A stretch of DNA of 64,000 bases from assembly GCA_024509875.1 (NCBI GenBank), contig JAMPIV010019083.1, positions 143,182 through 207,181 on the forward strand, read 5' to 3'. Shown piece by piece: positions 22,184-33,270 of this stretch. Position numbers and translations under genes: made by a program. The DNA comes from Oreohelix idahoensis (Eukaryota > Mollusca > Gastropoda > Stylommatophora > Oreohelicidae). Position 1 is the stretch's first letter. Each line of letters starts with the position of its first letter. Below the pieces are notes generated by a model. The model worked only from the letters and a program-made list of their open reading frames with translations, did not search any database and was not told the DNA's origin.

Positions 22184-22653
22184 CAGATTCAAAATTTTTA
22201 CGACAGTACTATTGAGACATGGAGAGCAACAAAAACAACAACTAAAAAGCTACAGACTTTTATAAACGGGTGCTTGCGTAGAATAGAAGGACTGAAATGG
22301 TATGACAAAGTCACAAATGTAGAATTGATGACAAGAACCAGACAAGTGCCAGTGGAACAAGAGCTGAGAAGAAGACGCTAGCGATGGATAGGACACACAC
22401 TGAGGAAACCTGTTGATAACATTACAAGGCAGTCCTTGTTCTGGAATCCACAGGGAAAGAGAGGCAGAGGTAGACCAAAACCACATGGGGAAGAGAGCTG
22501 GATACAGAGGTGAAAATGATGAGGAAAACATGGAAAGAACCTGAGCGGATGACACGGGACAGGAAGACTTGGCATGTGTTTGATGAAGGCCTATGCTCCT
22601 CGGGGAGCTAAAGGTTATTGATTGATTGATTGATTGATTGATTGGGCGAAATC
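22184..22653 (+). pseudogene. RTE-like LINE 3' segment with (ATTG)n tail and TSD
   Basis: Encodes ETWRATKTTTKKLQTFINGC, then MTRTRQVPVEQELRRRR, an in-frame [37 protein letters not shown] and, after a frameshift, the RAPRGAKG-type terminus. It ends in six ATTG units. TTGGGCGAAATC (22642-22653) then repeats the left-hand flank at 7248-7259. It completes the LINE that starts at 7260. Confidence 0.8.
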
Positions 22654-22767
22654 TAGGTGGGGTTCTTCAACCAATGAAGGAAAATTACACCTAAACGGGA
22701 CCCAAAAAAAAAAAAAAAAACCTAGATCTAGGTGAATCCACCTACGAGTGGCAACGCTGCTACAGAT
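22654..22767 (+). mobile_element. hAT-like MITE, right half
   Basis: Continues the MITE begun at 7167. It ends with GAGTGGCAACGCTG (22746-22759), the inverse of the left TIR, followed by octamer CTACAGAT. A poly-A run lies inside at 22706-22722. Confidence 0.7.
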
Positions 22768-22789
22768 CATCTTTAAACAAAATACAGAC

Positions 22790-22890
22790 CACAAGTTCTG
22801 TTAGATTTGGACATACGCTCTAATATAACCTTATTTGTAGGTTGAACGGAGCGCGCCTCGCCAAAAAGAGGCAAAAACTTCTATTATAAA
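22790..22890 (+). mobile_element. GCCTCG-hairpin short element
   Basis: GACATACGCTCTAATATAA, GGTTGAACGG and GCGCGCCTCGCCAAAAAGAG match the reverse complement of 4880-4970. It ends in an A-rich stretch. Confidence 0.6.
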
Positions 22891-23017
22891 AACACAAATC
22901 GTTAAATCTAAAATACTAAACACCAAAAAGTCTCGTATTCATGTTACAATGCTGCGAGGTGTTTCGGATATTTTATGTTTAAATTACGTGACATGATGTC
23001 TTGTTTTTCTTCTAAAA

Positions 23018-23425
23018 ATTCAAATACATTTACACCAGATAAGAATAACTAAGACTTCGATCCGTGTACACATACAAACTTTAAAACAAATACGACCAGC
23101 AGATGAACAAACAGTTCTTCTTTCAATCAATCGTCCGGTCGGATAATTTGTCCATACACCAAAGTCATAACCACAGATACAGAAAGATTACAACAAATTT
23201 CTAGTATTTGATATTAAAATTATGATCCATTACTGTCGTTTGCGCGTGTTTAACTCAAATACACTAACTACGGATAAGAATAACTGTGCCTTCAATCACT
23301 GTACAGATAAAAACCTCAGTACAAACACGACCACTAGAAGAACAAACAGTTTTTCTCTCAATCAATCGTCCAATAGGATCATTTTTCCACACACCAAAGT
23401 CATAAGCACGGATACAAAGAGAAAT
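23018..23425 (+). repeat. Diverged direct duplication (about 170 bp, two copies, period about 235)
   Basis: TCAAATACA...GATAAGAATAACT, ACGACCA-AGA-GAACAAACAG, TCAATCAATCGTCC and CACCAAAGTCATAA occur in the same order at 23018-23190 and 23253-23420. Non-coding. Confidence 0.7.
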
Positions 23426-23519
23426 AAAAAAAACTATCCCACTTCACTCCTGTCCTTTAATTTACCATAATAACTACAATTTCTTCCTTGCTGCTTCTCT
23501 CCCTTCCTCTCTCCATGTC

Positions 23520-23580
23520 CTCTCTCTCTCACACACTCTCTCTCTCCCTCTCTCTTTCTTCTCTCTCCCTCTCTTGCTCC
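23520..23580. repeat. (TC)n-rich tract
   Basis: Imperfect CT/TC microsatellite. Confidence 0.9.
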
Positions 23581-26500
23581 TGAATTCAGATTTGTATTCG
23601 CGCGCACACTTGATAAGATCTTGTTTTGGCTACGGCTGTGCTTTATTTATATTTTAATGTTCATTTTCCTCGTCCACTCTTTAGTTAAAACAAACAAACA
23701 AACAATGCAAGTTTAACACACCTGGACGATTTGTCAAACATTAGTTTCAGCTTGTCTATAAAAACATATCACGGCATGAATACAAAGGTGGGAAAACGGA
23801 CATTTATATCACAATATATAATTACAAGAGGAGCTTTCATTGTTGTGGTAAAGTGGGATGTTATAAATATTTATAGGGGACTTAGTGTACTGACTGAGAT
23901 CAGCTGTGAAGGTATCTATATCTAATAAGAGTAGTGTATTATATATAACCTTACTTGCTGCCACATATGTATACCTCAGTCAGAATTATTCTGGAGTAGT
24001 GTGATGACTACGTTATGTGTCTAGGGTATGTGTATGATGAAGTGTAAGTCAAAACAACAACAGACAGATAAACAATTTAATTTATTCCACTACACTTGAC
24101 AACATTGTGACACTCACATACATAAAACACTCTACAAGGATATCTTAAAGGAGTCACTGATAACTTTTCAAATAACAATATGTATTCAGTGCTGTCATGA
24201 ATGTATATGTGTCCTGATTCAAATACAAAGGGAACCAGGAATCACAATCAATTTTAATTACAAGTTATATATACAGAATTTCTCAATATGAATCTTGTAG
24301 TGACATATATTTTTAATAGTATCCTATGTGTGTCAGTTGTGTAGTAGTAATATGAGGTAATACTGGTTTTGTTTTGTTCAAGCTCTGTTGGTATTTGTCA
24401 TCATGACTTCAATATTTTGTCTTTATTGGAACTAGTATTGGAGATGTTCTCAGTTCCTGATATTAAAACAATTAAATTCCCCTCTTAATGTTATTTTTAC
24501 AAGGTCATTTTAAGATGGGGTACATAATGTTGAGCTCCATGGGCACACTCTCTTATCTTTCGTGATGACTGCAGTCAAGGCCTCCTCTGCTCGATTACTT
24601 TAATGAGTTCTGGAGCCACCCCACTGGTTGCTATATGGACCAAGGAGTATGCTGTCCACCTCTGGCTTCAGCAAAGCTCTGACCAGGTGCTGCTCAATAA
24701 CTTTAAGACCACGGTCCCTGAAAACAAGAAGGATGTACCTTCTACGTCATAACTAATTTATACTCTCTTTCTACACTGAGCACAATACATCACAAACATT
24801 GAGTTCAGAGCGTTAGGCCAACTGTCAGCTTCATCTGAAATACTTTATACCAGTATTTCCCTCCCTAATGGTTACTACGCCTCTGCAATTCCAGCATTAT
24901 TTCTGTCTAATCAATAATCTAGGTGTCAGTGTACTGTTTGGCCATTCCATGCAGTTTTACTTTCCTCCGACACCTTCTGTTCAGGCTGGAGCATTATAGG
25001 CTTTACATCATGTTCGCTACTGAACTACACATATATACAGGCATAAATTAACAAGTTACATTCAATTTTCATTAAAAGATATTGAATATTTCAAGCTTAC
25101 CACAATTCATAGAATAATAAACAGTTTCGTTGACTGGCAATGAATATAGCACAACTCCGATCTGCCGATGTCCCAGGCTTTATTTTATAAAAATATACAC
25201 TGGTGCTCAACGCACTGCTTCTTAGTAGGTTTATTACAAGATGTGGCAATGAACAGACGCTCTGAATCGAGTATATTCGCAGCTCTACCCAATGAAACCA
25301 CGTCTACACATCTTTTCAAAAAAGTACCCCTTCTATTCGTTTCCTATAACAACACAAGATAGTATTTATAGCCCGACCAATCGTGTTTAGTCTTATATTT
25401 GTTGCGCTCCAATCAATTTGGAGTTAACATGGTAGGCTATTTCCGTAACGTAAGGTTTTTTTAAACACGTTATAAAAAAAATTTTATGAGCAGAAATGAT
25501 TTCATGCTGTCAGGCACCCCCACTATTTTATTTTGGTTATAATTTGGTAATTCCTAGACTATTTGCGTAACATTTTACATATTCTTTGTCAGCAAGCCCT
25601 AAGGAACCCAAATATACAAATTTAAAAGAGCTAAGTGGCTGCGTTCAAAATATGCAATTTCTTCTACCTCCTGTTTCGAAGATGTGCTGTCTGGGTACTG
25701 TAATGTTTTCAAACGTAAACCCATCTAATGTCATCTTTTCTAATAAGCGTTTTCCAGGTTTTTTAAAACCTAACTCTGGGAAGGTTAGTGTTTTTATCAC
25801 TGTCCGTCTAAAAAAAAAGTTAGTGCATGTGGCCTTACACGCGTGATGGCAGCAATTGTGTATCGCGCGACGCGTGTTTAGTGTTGCATGTGTCCTTGCT
25901 TTCATTCGCCCCTCTCTCTCTCTCCTGCTTTATCTGTCTTTTTAGTTACGCCGTGTATAAAATGGAATGAATGAGATATTAAATTTAGGTCATAGATCAG
26001 CTTGCGTATCTCAAGTTTAGTACACGTTTCATTGAAGAAAGCGGGTAATAATATAGTAGGCTTTTACTATCAACGTGAAAGCGTTACAATTTGCAGACGA
26101 AGCAGAAAACAAGGGGGATTTCGAGTACAGTCATTGTGACAGCACTGTTATTTTACCATTGCTCTTTACTTTATTAATTGTATTTGTTAGGCTTCATATT
26201 TACCTAATAATTTATATATGTGGATTAGAATATTATTTTTGACAGGCAAATAGACTTGGTGGTTGATGCACCAAACAACATAGGGCTGTCCAAGAGGAAT
26301 TAGATAGACAACGTTTTTCTACACTGCAAGATCTGGAATATGCAGATACATTTCACTACTCGCACATTCACATCAACACATCCAAGAAAAAACGTGGTTG
26401 CTTTGACGGTCGGCGGCCACGGATCAAAGAAGAAGAAGATGCGTTATTTATGCGCTATGATGCCAGACTTACGGAACACCTTGTGTATGTGGGAACAGAC

Positions 26501-27770
26501 GAATTAGTATTTTCCAACACAATCCCCATGTAAATCCCGGCGATCTCTTACGAAAGAATAGAACTACTACTAACTCCTTATGTACAAGGTGACTCTAATA
26601 TGAAGATAATGTATTGGGGAAGGCAACCTCATCTTGTAACACAAATTGCTACATAAACCACCTGTTACAGTACCGGGTGGTGTCTTGATAGTGCAATGGT
26701 GTGTGTTTGTAGTGGCACTGTTAGCTGTCACGGCTGACAAGGGTGTTGTCAGCTAAGTCGGGCTTACTATAGGTGGCCGACAGATTCAACAACGTGAATG
26801 ATAATACGTGTGGGCCGCAAGGATAGGCCAATGTTAATTGAAACATCAACAGCTGGGTCACGAAGTTGACCAATTCATTATGAAGTAGGCTGGACACTTA
26901 GTTAAAGTACATCTTCGACAGAGACATTTATTTGACGGACAACGAAGTCCAACATCATGGGTATATACAGCATACATCGTATAATAAGCATTAAGACAGC
27001 CGTTTGATATAACTCCCCGGTTCATATGCGCTGAGGGTCAACGGCTTGACAAAAATACATGGTGATTGCGAAGGAACCATGTGTTTACATCTTCATGTAC
27101 ATAAATCAATCTTGAACATCATCGCGCCTGATGCTAGAGGGACGCACTAGCCATTGAACATCACTGATACAATGGAAGCTCTACCATAGCATACAGGGCC
27201 ATCGGTCTCTGAGGCATGAGACGTAGAAAATCAGACCATATTCTGTATATATATATATAAAGATGCATATTAACTTGCAAGTGTCTTCTCTACAATTTTA
27301 GAGGAAGAACGCAAAAGTACGTCCGTCATGGACGATTAATATATTATAAAGCCTCAAGGGCATGATTTGTATAGCAACAAATCAGCGCAGCAAAGTGCGT
27401 CATCTGCATTCATCGATAATGCAGAAAAGTACGCAAAAATATTTAAAATATACATTTATTTCAGATGCGCTCACATGTGCGTCTATCAAAACTAGACTGG
27501 CATGTCAAAGTCTCACACACACTTAACTCCCACGCGAAAAAGGACTTAACACCACCGCTGTATGGGCCTGACAATGTTTGTGCATGTTTCCTGCAAGGGG
27601 ATTGCTGTAGTGGTAGCTTCATGCTCTATAATGAACGAAAAGGAATGAGAAGGAACACAATATCGACTCAGTAATAAAGTATAGTTCTGGCAGTGGTAGA
27701 CAACAAGAGCAGTAAACAAGAAGTTACAGACATTTCAGAATGGGTGTTTGTTCTGATATGCAGAATCATC
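23581..27770. other. 4.2 kb of unassigned DNA
   Basis: Only short, motif-free ORFs on both strands. The sequence around 26290-26440 ends in GATCAAAGAAGAAGAAGA and resembles the end at about 40960-41035 (GACCAAAGAAGAAGAAA), which suggests two copies of a GAA-tailed retroposon. (TA)n of ten bases at 27247-27260. No host gene recognised. Confidence 0.4.
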
Positions 27771-27774
27771 GTCT

Positions 27775-28405
27775 TGTCTCTACCGCTCGAACGTGGGTCT
27801 ATCGTTGTTGCTCCCGTTCGAGCATGGGTCTACAGTTGTCTCTCCCTTTCCAGCGTGAGTCTACAGTTGTCTCTCCCGTTTGAACATGTGACTACAGTTG
27901 CTGCTCCCGTTCGAACATGGGTCTACAATTCTTGCTTCCGTTCGAACGTGGGTCTACGGTTGTTGCTCCCGTTGGAACACGCGTCTACAGTTGTTGCTCC
28001 CGTTCGAACATGGGACTACAGTTGTTGCTCCCGTTTGAACATGGGTCTACCGTTGTTGCTCCCGTTCGAACATTTGTCTACAATTGTTGCTCCCGTTCGA
28101 ACATGGGTCTACAATTGTTGCTCCTTTTCGAACGTGGGTCTACGGTTGTTGTTCCCGTTGGAACACGCGTCTACAGTTGTTGCTCTCGTTAGAACATGGG
28201 TCTACAGTTGTTGCTCCCGTTCGAACATGGGTCTACCGTTGTTGCTCCCGTTAGAACACGGGTCTACAGTTGTTGCTCCCGTTCGAACATGGGTCTACCG
28301 TTGTTGCTCCAGTTCTAACACAGGTCTACAGTTATTACTCTCGTTCGAACATAGGTCTACAGTTGTTGTTCCCGTTCGAACTTGAGTCTACAATTGTTGC
28401 TCTCG
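27775..28405 (+). repeat. 31-bp minisatellite, about 20 units
   Basis: Units read GTTGCTCCCGTTCGAACATG followed by GGTCTACAGTT, with point variants (AGAACAC, GGAACACGC). Spacing measured at 27962 to 27993 is 31. Because 31 is not a multiple of three and the unit has no stop in any plus frame, a spurious 230-aa ORF (27693-28385) runs through it. Every unit contains GTTCGAAC or a one-base variant. Confidence 0.95.
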
Positions 28406-28804
28406 GCCGATTTATTGGCGAAGAATAAAAGAACAACAATGGTGTGACAGGATCTTGAATGTGGAAATGATGCTGAAGAACAGGACAACTACTGCAGTGG
28501 CATAGGCAGCGTGGAAGTTATGGAAAGAATTAAACGAATATTAGTAAAATACTGCCCAGTTGAGGTGGGATTTTTTAGACTGCAAACGGCTTCGGGGTCG
28601 ACCCGGCCTCATTAGATGGGTAACAATGCAATTATGGCAAGGTTAAAGGCGGCCGGCGTGATGCTGACGACATCACCCCTAGTGTGCTGCATGGTCAAGA
28701 AAATATGGGCCTATCGCCATATTCCCAATATGCCTCAATGGACGTGTAACGGGATCCTTTATTTTTCCTTTACCTTTTAGTAAAACAAGACATGTGAAAG
28801 TAGT
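28406..28804. other. Unassigned spacer
   Basis: No recognised repeat or gene. Confidence 0.4.
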
Positions 28805-28905
28805 GGTACTGTGTCTTATATTTGGACATGTGCCCTAATATAAACCACTAGGTTGAACTGGACGCGCCTCGCTGAAACGAGGCAAATTTTTTTTTTTTAA
28901 ATGGT
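28805..28905 (+). mobile_element. GCCTCG-hairpin short element
   Basis: GTCTTATATTTGGACATGTG, GGTTGAACTGGACGCGCCTC and GCTGAAACGAGGC then a T12 run. Same family as 4860-4980 (opposite strand) and 22790-22890. Confidence 0.6.
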
Positions 28906-29039
28906 ACGAACCGAACAAATACAAGTGCTAAAGGTGTGAGGAAATGTTGGGGAGAAACCAAAAAAAAAATATATAAATAAATAAACTAGAGGAAAAAGGC
29001 ATGTAGCAATAATGGGAAGGACCTTACACACACATGGAC

Positions 29040-29345
29040 TAGTGAAATGTGTAGAAATGATGGGAAGAACAAAACAAATACTAGTGGAACAAGACGTTTG
29101 GAAAAGACGCTGAGTGTGAAATAGGACAAACATAAACAAAGCCATGTAATAGTATCACAATGCAGTCCTTGATCTAGAGATCACAGTGCATAATAAATAC
29201 AATGAACCCGAAACACAAGAGTAGAGAACTGACGACAGACACAAGAAAGGCAAAACAGGCTTGGAAATAATTTGAATAAATTGTATGAGACAGGATGACT
29301 TTAAAAGAATAAATTAAGTCCTATGCTTCGCGGAGGATAGGAGAA
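29040..29345 (+). pseudogene. Decayed RTE-like LINE 3' end
   Basis: Encodes MGRTKQILVEQDVWKRR, a stop, a degenerate NRTNINKAM..YHNAVLDLEI stretch and a final CCTATGCTTCGCGGAGGATA, following the order of the 22190-22641 LINE end. Many stops. Confidence 0.55.
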
Positions 29346-30359
29346 TTTTGACATGAAACAAGTTATCTGCAGACAAGAGTTTTTGCTCAACCACTGTTTG
29401 TTCGTCCGTGTGAGATACTATGGTTACATTCATTTAACAGATAGAGCAAACGCGTGTGTATTCTTTCTAGGCCCCTTAGGTTTATGTTGTGTGGCGTGAT
29501 TGTACCGCAGGACTGATAAGTCACATCTTTTAATTATAAATTATATAATGCGCTAGCAAGAAAAAAGATAAGTACAGTTTATTTGTTTCTGTTCATTCTA
29601 AAATGCACGCGTTTAAAATCAGTCAGTGTGTACGTCTGCATGTTTACTTCAGGTGTTTGCAAACAAGAAGTGGGACTCACAAGAAAAGACGTAACAAATA
29701 AACCTGCGGCGATACAGCTGCATAGACCCTCTGGCCTATAAACTTTAAAAGATAAGCAAACATCTCAGCCGGCGAAATGGTGCTCATTGATTGATTGAAA
29801 AAACAAATACGCGTGCGACTTGGTGCACATGCTTATATTTGACAATTAAGCTACGAGAGTTGTTCTAAGCCCCCGCAACTGTGGAGAGTATTAATGTAAC
29901 GAAGCGTTGCTTAACATGTGGTCAACGGACCCTTTATGGTGCATCAATGGATTTAGGGGGGGGGGGGGTACTGTAATAATGACCTAAAAGTTTGATTTTT
30001 ATTTTCACCAAAATATCTACTCGATAAAATTATCATAGATGTTTGTATTTCACGAAAATATTCTTTTTGTATTTCAGTATAACTTAACTGTATGTGATTT
30101 TAACGATTGTTCTTGGTAATAAAACGTATTATCTGTATGCACAAATATTAATTATACGTCTATGTAACTTTTTATTTTTATGTTTAAAGAAGGAGTCTGT
30201 AGCCTTTGTCATAGATTTTTGATAGGGGAATTAAGACTTGGGTTGGTCCCTTCTGAATAGATTAGAATAAGCGATAGCAACAGTGAGAGATAATAATAGA
30301 AATAGATTTCCACGAACTCCGCCCATGCCGGTCCCAAGCCCGGATGAAAAAGGAGGAGA
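29346..30359. other. Unassigned DNA with a G14 run
   Basis: A G homopolymer lies at about 29955-29968. No coding signal. The segment 30310-30360 (GGTCCCAAGCCCGGATG) may be 5' UTR of the following LINE. Confidence 0.4.
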
Positions 30360-31457
30360 GTGGCCTGCATGGAGGCCGTAAGGAGGCAGCCCCTCCACCA
30401 TGCAAAGGCACAACAGGCCAATCACCTGTTTGTCTTAAACTATGATTACGAGAAATACAAGAGAGAAAACCGGACTGATTCTAAAGGCGACACGTTGCTC
30501 TACAGTGGTGTACCCATATCTGAAAGAGCTAAAGGGGCCGTGGGTTGCATTGTGGCCCAAAATCAAAAAGATAGTATCAAGGGATGGAACTTTGTCTCGG
30601 AGCGCATTATGGTTGTAAAACTAAAAGAAGGAGAAACCATAGTCAACCTGGTCATAGTGTATGGGCCAAATGAGGATGAGAGAGCAGAGGTCAAGGAGGA
30701 ATTCTTCGAGCTGCTTCAAAGGACAGTGGATGACTGCCTAGATGAAGTTATCATGCTCGGAGATTTTAATGCCAGAGTTGGAAATGACCATGCTAGATGG
30801 GGTGGCGTTATCGGAAGATATGGAGAAGATACTCTCAATGACAATGGAAAGCGACTCCTTAGATTCTGCAGTGAGCAGAATCTGATCATTACAAACACAA
30901 AGTTCCCCCATAAGCGCATACATGCATACACTAGATGTGAACCAACCAAGAATGAGAAGTCAGTGATCGACTATGCCATTGTTCGGAGAAGCTCATTCAG
31001 ATATGTCCGAGATGCAAGAGTCTGGAGGGGGCCAGAGATTGGAAGTGATCACTACCTGCTAACAATCAAACGAACAACTGAAAGAGTTGCTCAGCCTAGG
31101 AACTGCCCAACATCACGCAAGAAACCAAGTAAACGAGCAGGAGAAATGAGCATTAGGACCTACAAGCTGAGAGAGCCAGAAATTAAGACCAGATATCAGG
31201 GGCTTATTGCTACAGCAGTGAGCAACACAGAAGAACGACCTGATGACTTGGAAACCCTCTGGAATAAATTCAAGGATATCATAAAGACAGCTGCTGCAGA
31301 AGCATGCGGTGAAGTCCGACTTGGGAACCGGAGAAAGAGGACACCTTGGTGGACAGAGGAAGTCAAAGAGAAAATAAGAGAGAAGAAAATGGCATGGAAA
31401 CAATACTTAGGAGCTAAAAACACAACAGGACAAATGGAAAAAATAGAGAATATGTGA
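30360..31457 (+). CDS. LINE endonuclease domain and linker (copy B)
   Basis: Apurinic-endonuclease-type (EEP) domain: LLYGVPI-like start, VNLVIVYGPNEDERAEV, VIMLGDFNARVGNDHARWGG, SVIDYAIVRRSS and the terminal GSDHYLLTIK, giving the catalytic GDFNAR and SDH residues. The N-terminal strand with the catalytic E (normally in QETRW) is missing, so the copy is 5'-truncated near 30440. The ATG at 30360 lies in unconserved sequence. After the endonuclease comes a basic linker ending KNTTGQMEKIEN, then a stop and a frameshift into the RT frame at about 31455. Confidence 0.85.
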   Translation: MACMEAVRRQPLHHAKAQQANHLFVLNYDYEKYKRENRTDSKGDTLLYSGVPISERAKGAVGCIVAQNQKDSIKGWNFVSERIMVVKLKEGETIVNLVIVYGPNEDERAEVKEEFFELLQRTVDDCLDEVIMLGDFNARVGNDHARWGGVIGRYGEDTLNDNGKRLLRFCSEQNLIITNTKFPHKRIHAYTRCEPTKNEKSVIDYAIVRRSSFRYVRDARVWRGPEIGSDHYLLTIKRTTERVAQPRNCPTSRKKPSKRAGEMSIRTYKLREPEIKTRYQGLIATAVSNTEERPDDLETLWNKFKDIIKTAAAEACGEVRLGNRRKRTPWWTEEVKEKIREKKMAWKQYLGAKNTTGQMEKIENM

Positions 31458-32539
31458 TACTCAGAACAGAAGCAAAGAACAAAGTGCTAGCAGCAAAACA
31501 GAAGTCCTGGGAAGAATTTGGAGAAAAGCTAGAAAAAGATGCACAAGAAAACCAGAAATTGTTCTATAAGACCCTAAAGAACATGAGGAAGGAAAAACAA
31601 TGCCCTCTCAAATTTATAAAGGACAAGCAAGGCAAATTGCTTACTGCCCCGAAGGAAGTAATGGAAAGATGGAAAGAATATTTCTCAGAACTCCTGGATG
31701 GTGAGCATGGTGAAGCAACAGAAATGATAACCACTAGCACAGAAGAGAAAACCAATGATGGTGAAGATGACATAAAGATGGAAGAACTGAGGGCAGCACT
31801 AGAGAAAATCAAGATGGGCAAAGCAGCAGGGCATGATGGTATAACACCAGAAATGGTTAAGTACATGGGAGCATCAGGCGACCTATTACTCTTAAAGGTC
31901 CTACAGGCAGCATGGTGCAACAAGACCATACCAAAGGATTGGGAGATTGCCATCATAACACCAATTTTCAAAAAGGGTGACAATCGACAATGTGGAAACC
32001 ATAGAGGCATATCCCTTCTCAGTGTCCCTGGTAAAATCTACTCTAGAATCCTAGAGCAGAGACTCCGACGCCTAGCTGAGCCACAATTGGATGAGGTCCA
32101 GTGCGGATTCCGAGCAAACCGAAGTACTCAAGACCTAATCTTCACACTCAGACAGCTGAGTGAAAAGGCCCTTGAGTATAAGAGTGAGATCCATCTTTGT
32201 TTCATAGATCTGGAAAAGGCGTTTGACAGAGTCCCCTGGAGCAAACTTTGGGACTGTTTGGCAAGGAAGAATATTCCAGCACCTCTGATTCATGCTATAC
32301 AGAGCTTCTACAAGTCTTGCAGAAATTATGTGAGGACAGCAAACCATAAGTCAGAAGAGTTCAGGACCACCACTGGTGTAAGACAAGGTGATATCCTGTC
32401 ACCTTATCTTTTCATACTCCTCATGGACGATGTCATCAAGGCATGTAAGGAGAGAACAAGAAAGTATTCAGTGGGGTACTGGAAGATGAGACAGGTCTAT
32501 ATTTCGGAGAGCTGGCATTTGCTGATGATGTTGCCCTGA
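31454..32539 (+). CDS. LINE reverse transcriptase, N-terminal part (copy B)
   Basis: Carries the standard LINE RT blocks: MGKAAGHDGITPEMVK, AIITPIFKKGDNRQCGNHRG, ISLLSVPGKIYSRIL, VQCGFRANRSTQDLIF, FIDLEKAFDRVPWSKLW (motif A) and GVRQGDILSPYLFILLMDDV (motif B). A frameshift near 32470 throws the sequence out before the catalytic motif, which continues in the next feature. Part of a polyprotein, so its own ATG is not meaningful. Confidence 0.88.
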   Translation: MILRTEAKNKVLAAKQKSWEEFGEKLEKDAQENQKLFYKTLKNMRKEKQCPLKFIKDKQGKLLTAPKEVMERWKEYFSELLDGEHGEATEMITTSTEEKTNDGEDDIKMEELRAALEKIKMGKAAGHDGITPEMVKYMGASGDLLLLKVLQAAWCNKTIPKDWEIAIITPIFKKGDNRQCGNHRGISLLSVPGKIYSRILEQRLRRLAEPQLDEVQCGFRANRSTQDLIFTLRQLSEKALEYKSEIHLCFIDLEKAFDRVPWSKLWDCLARKNIPAPLIHAIQSFYKSCRNYVRTANHKSEEFRTTTGVRQGDILSPYLFILLMDDVIKACKERTRKYSVGYWKMRQVYISESWHLLMMLP

Positions 32540-33183
32540 TTGCTAAATCAGAGGCACATCTCCAATCCAACCTGCAAGTCTGGAAGGAAGAGCTGGAGAA
32601 GAGAGGGATGGTCATAAGCAGCTCTAAAACAAAATCCATGGTGATATCACGAGAAGAAAGAAAACATCAGATTAAGTTGGGAGAACAGGTCCTGGAGCAG
32701 GTCGACCACTTTAAATATCTCGGAGCTATTATAGACCGAAAGGGAGGCATCAAAGAAGAGTTGGCCACTCGAAAAGCAGCGGCTGGGAGACTTTTTCAGG
32801 CCATAAATCGTGGATTCCTCAGCAAGAAAGAGGTTGGTAAGAAAACGAAGATGGCTGTATACCGCTCCACCTATGTCCCAGTTTTGACATATGGATGCGA
32901 GTCGTGGGCAATGACTACAACCCACAAAAGCCAGATCCAAACCTCAGAAATGAGGTATCTGAGGAAAGTGGTTGAAGTAACAAGAAGAGACATGGTCCGC
33001 AACCAGACGATCCGTCAAGGCCTGAAATCCCATCCGCTGCAGACCCAAATAGAACAGTCCCAACTAAGATGGTTTGGCCATGTCTGCAGAATGGGAGAAG
33101 ATCGGCTACCACGACAAGCATGGGAAACAAAGAGCCAGGGATCCAGACCTCCAGGACGACCCAGAGTTCGCTGGGAGGACAAT
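32475..33183 (+). CDS. LINE reverse transcriptase, C-terminal part (copy B), truncated at (TA)n
   Basis: In this frame LYFGELAFADDVALIAK supplies the catalytic FADD (32518-32529). Then follow FKYLGAIIDRKGG, LTYGCESWAMTT, LRWFGHVCRMGEDRLPR and RPRVRWEDN. At 33183 the protein is cut in mid-tail and fused directly to a TA microsatellite. Copy A (2-790) has about 35 additional residues and a TAAG tail at that point. Confidence 0.88.
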
Positions 33184-33196
33184 ATATATATATATA

Positions 33197-33268
<72 letters not shown>

Positions 33269-33270
33269 TC
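33184..33270. repeat. (TA)n microsatellite
   Basis: About 85 bases of TA with TATC and TACA interruptions. Poly-IY ORFs here are artefacts. Confidence 0.95.

Noticed and set aside
27693..28385. 230-aa ORF over the 31-bp repeats
   Set aside because: The unit has no stop in any plus frame and the period is not a multiple of three, so the ORF is a by-product. No domain or start context.
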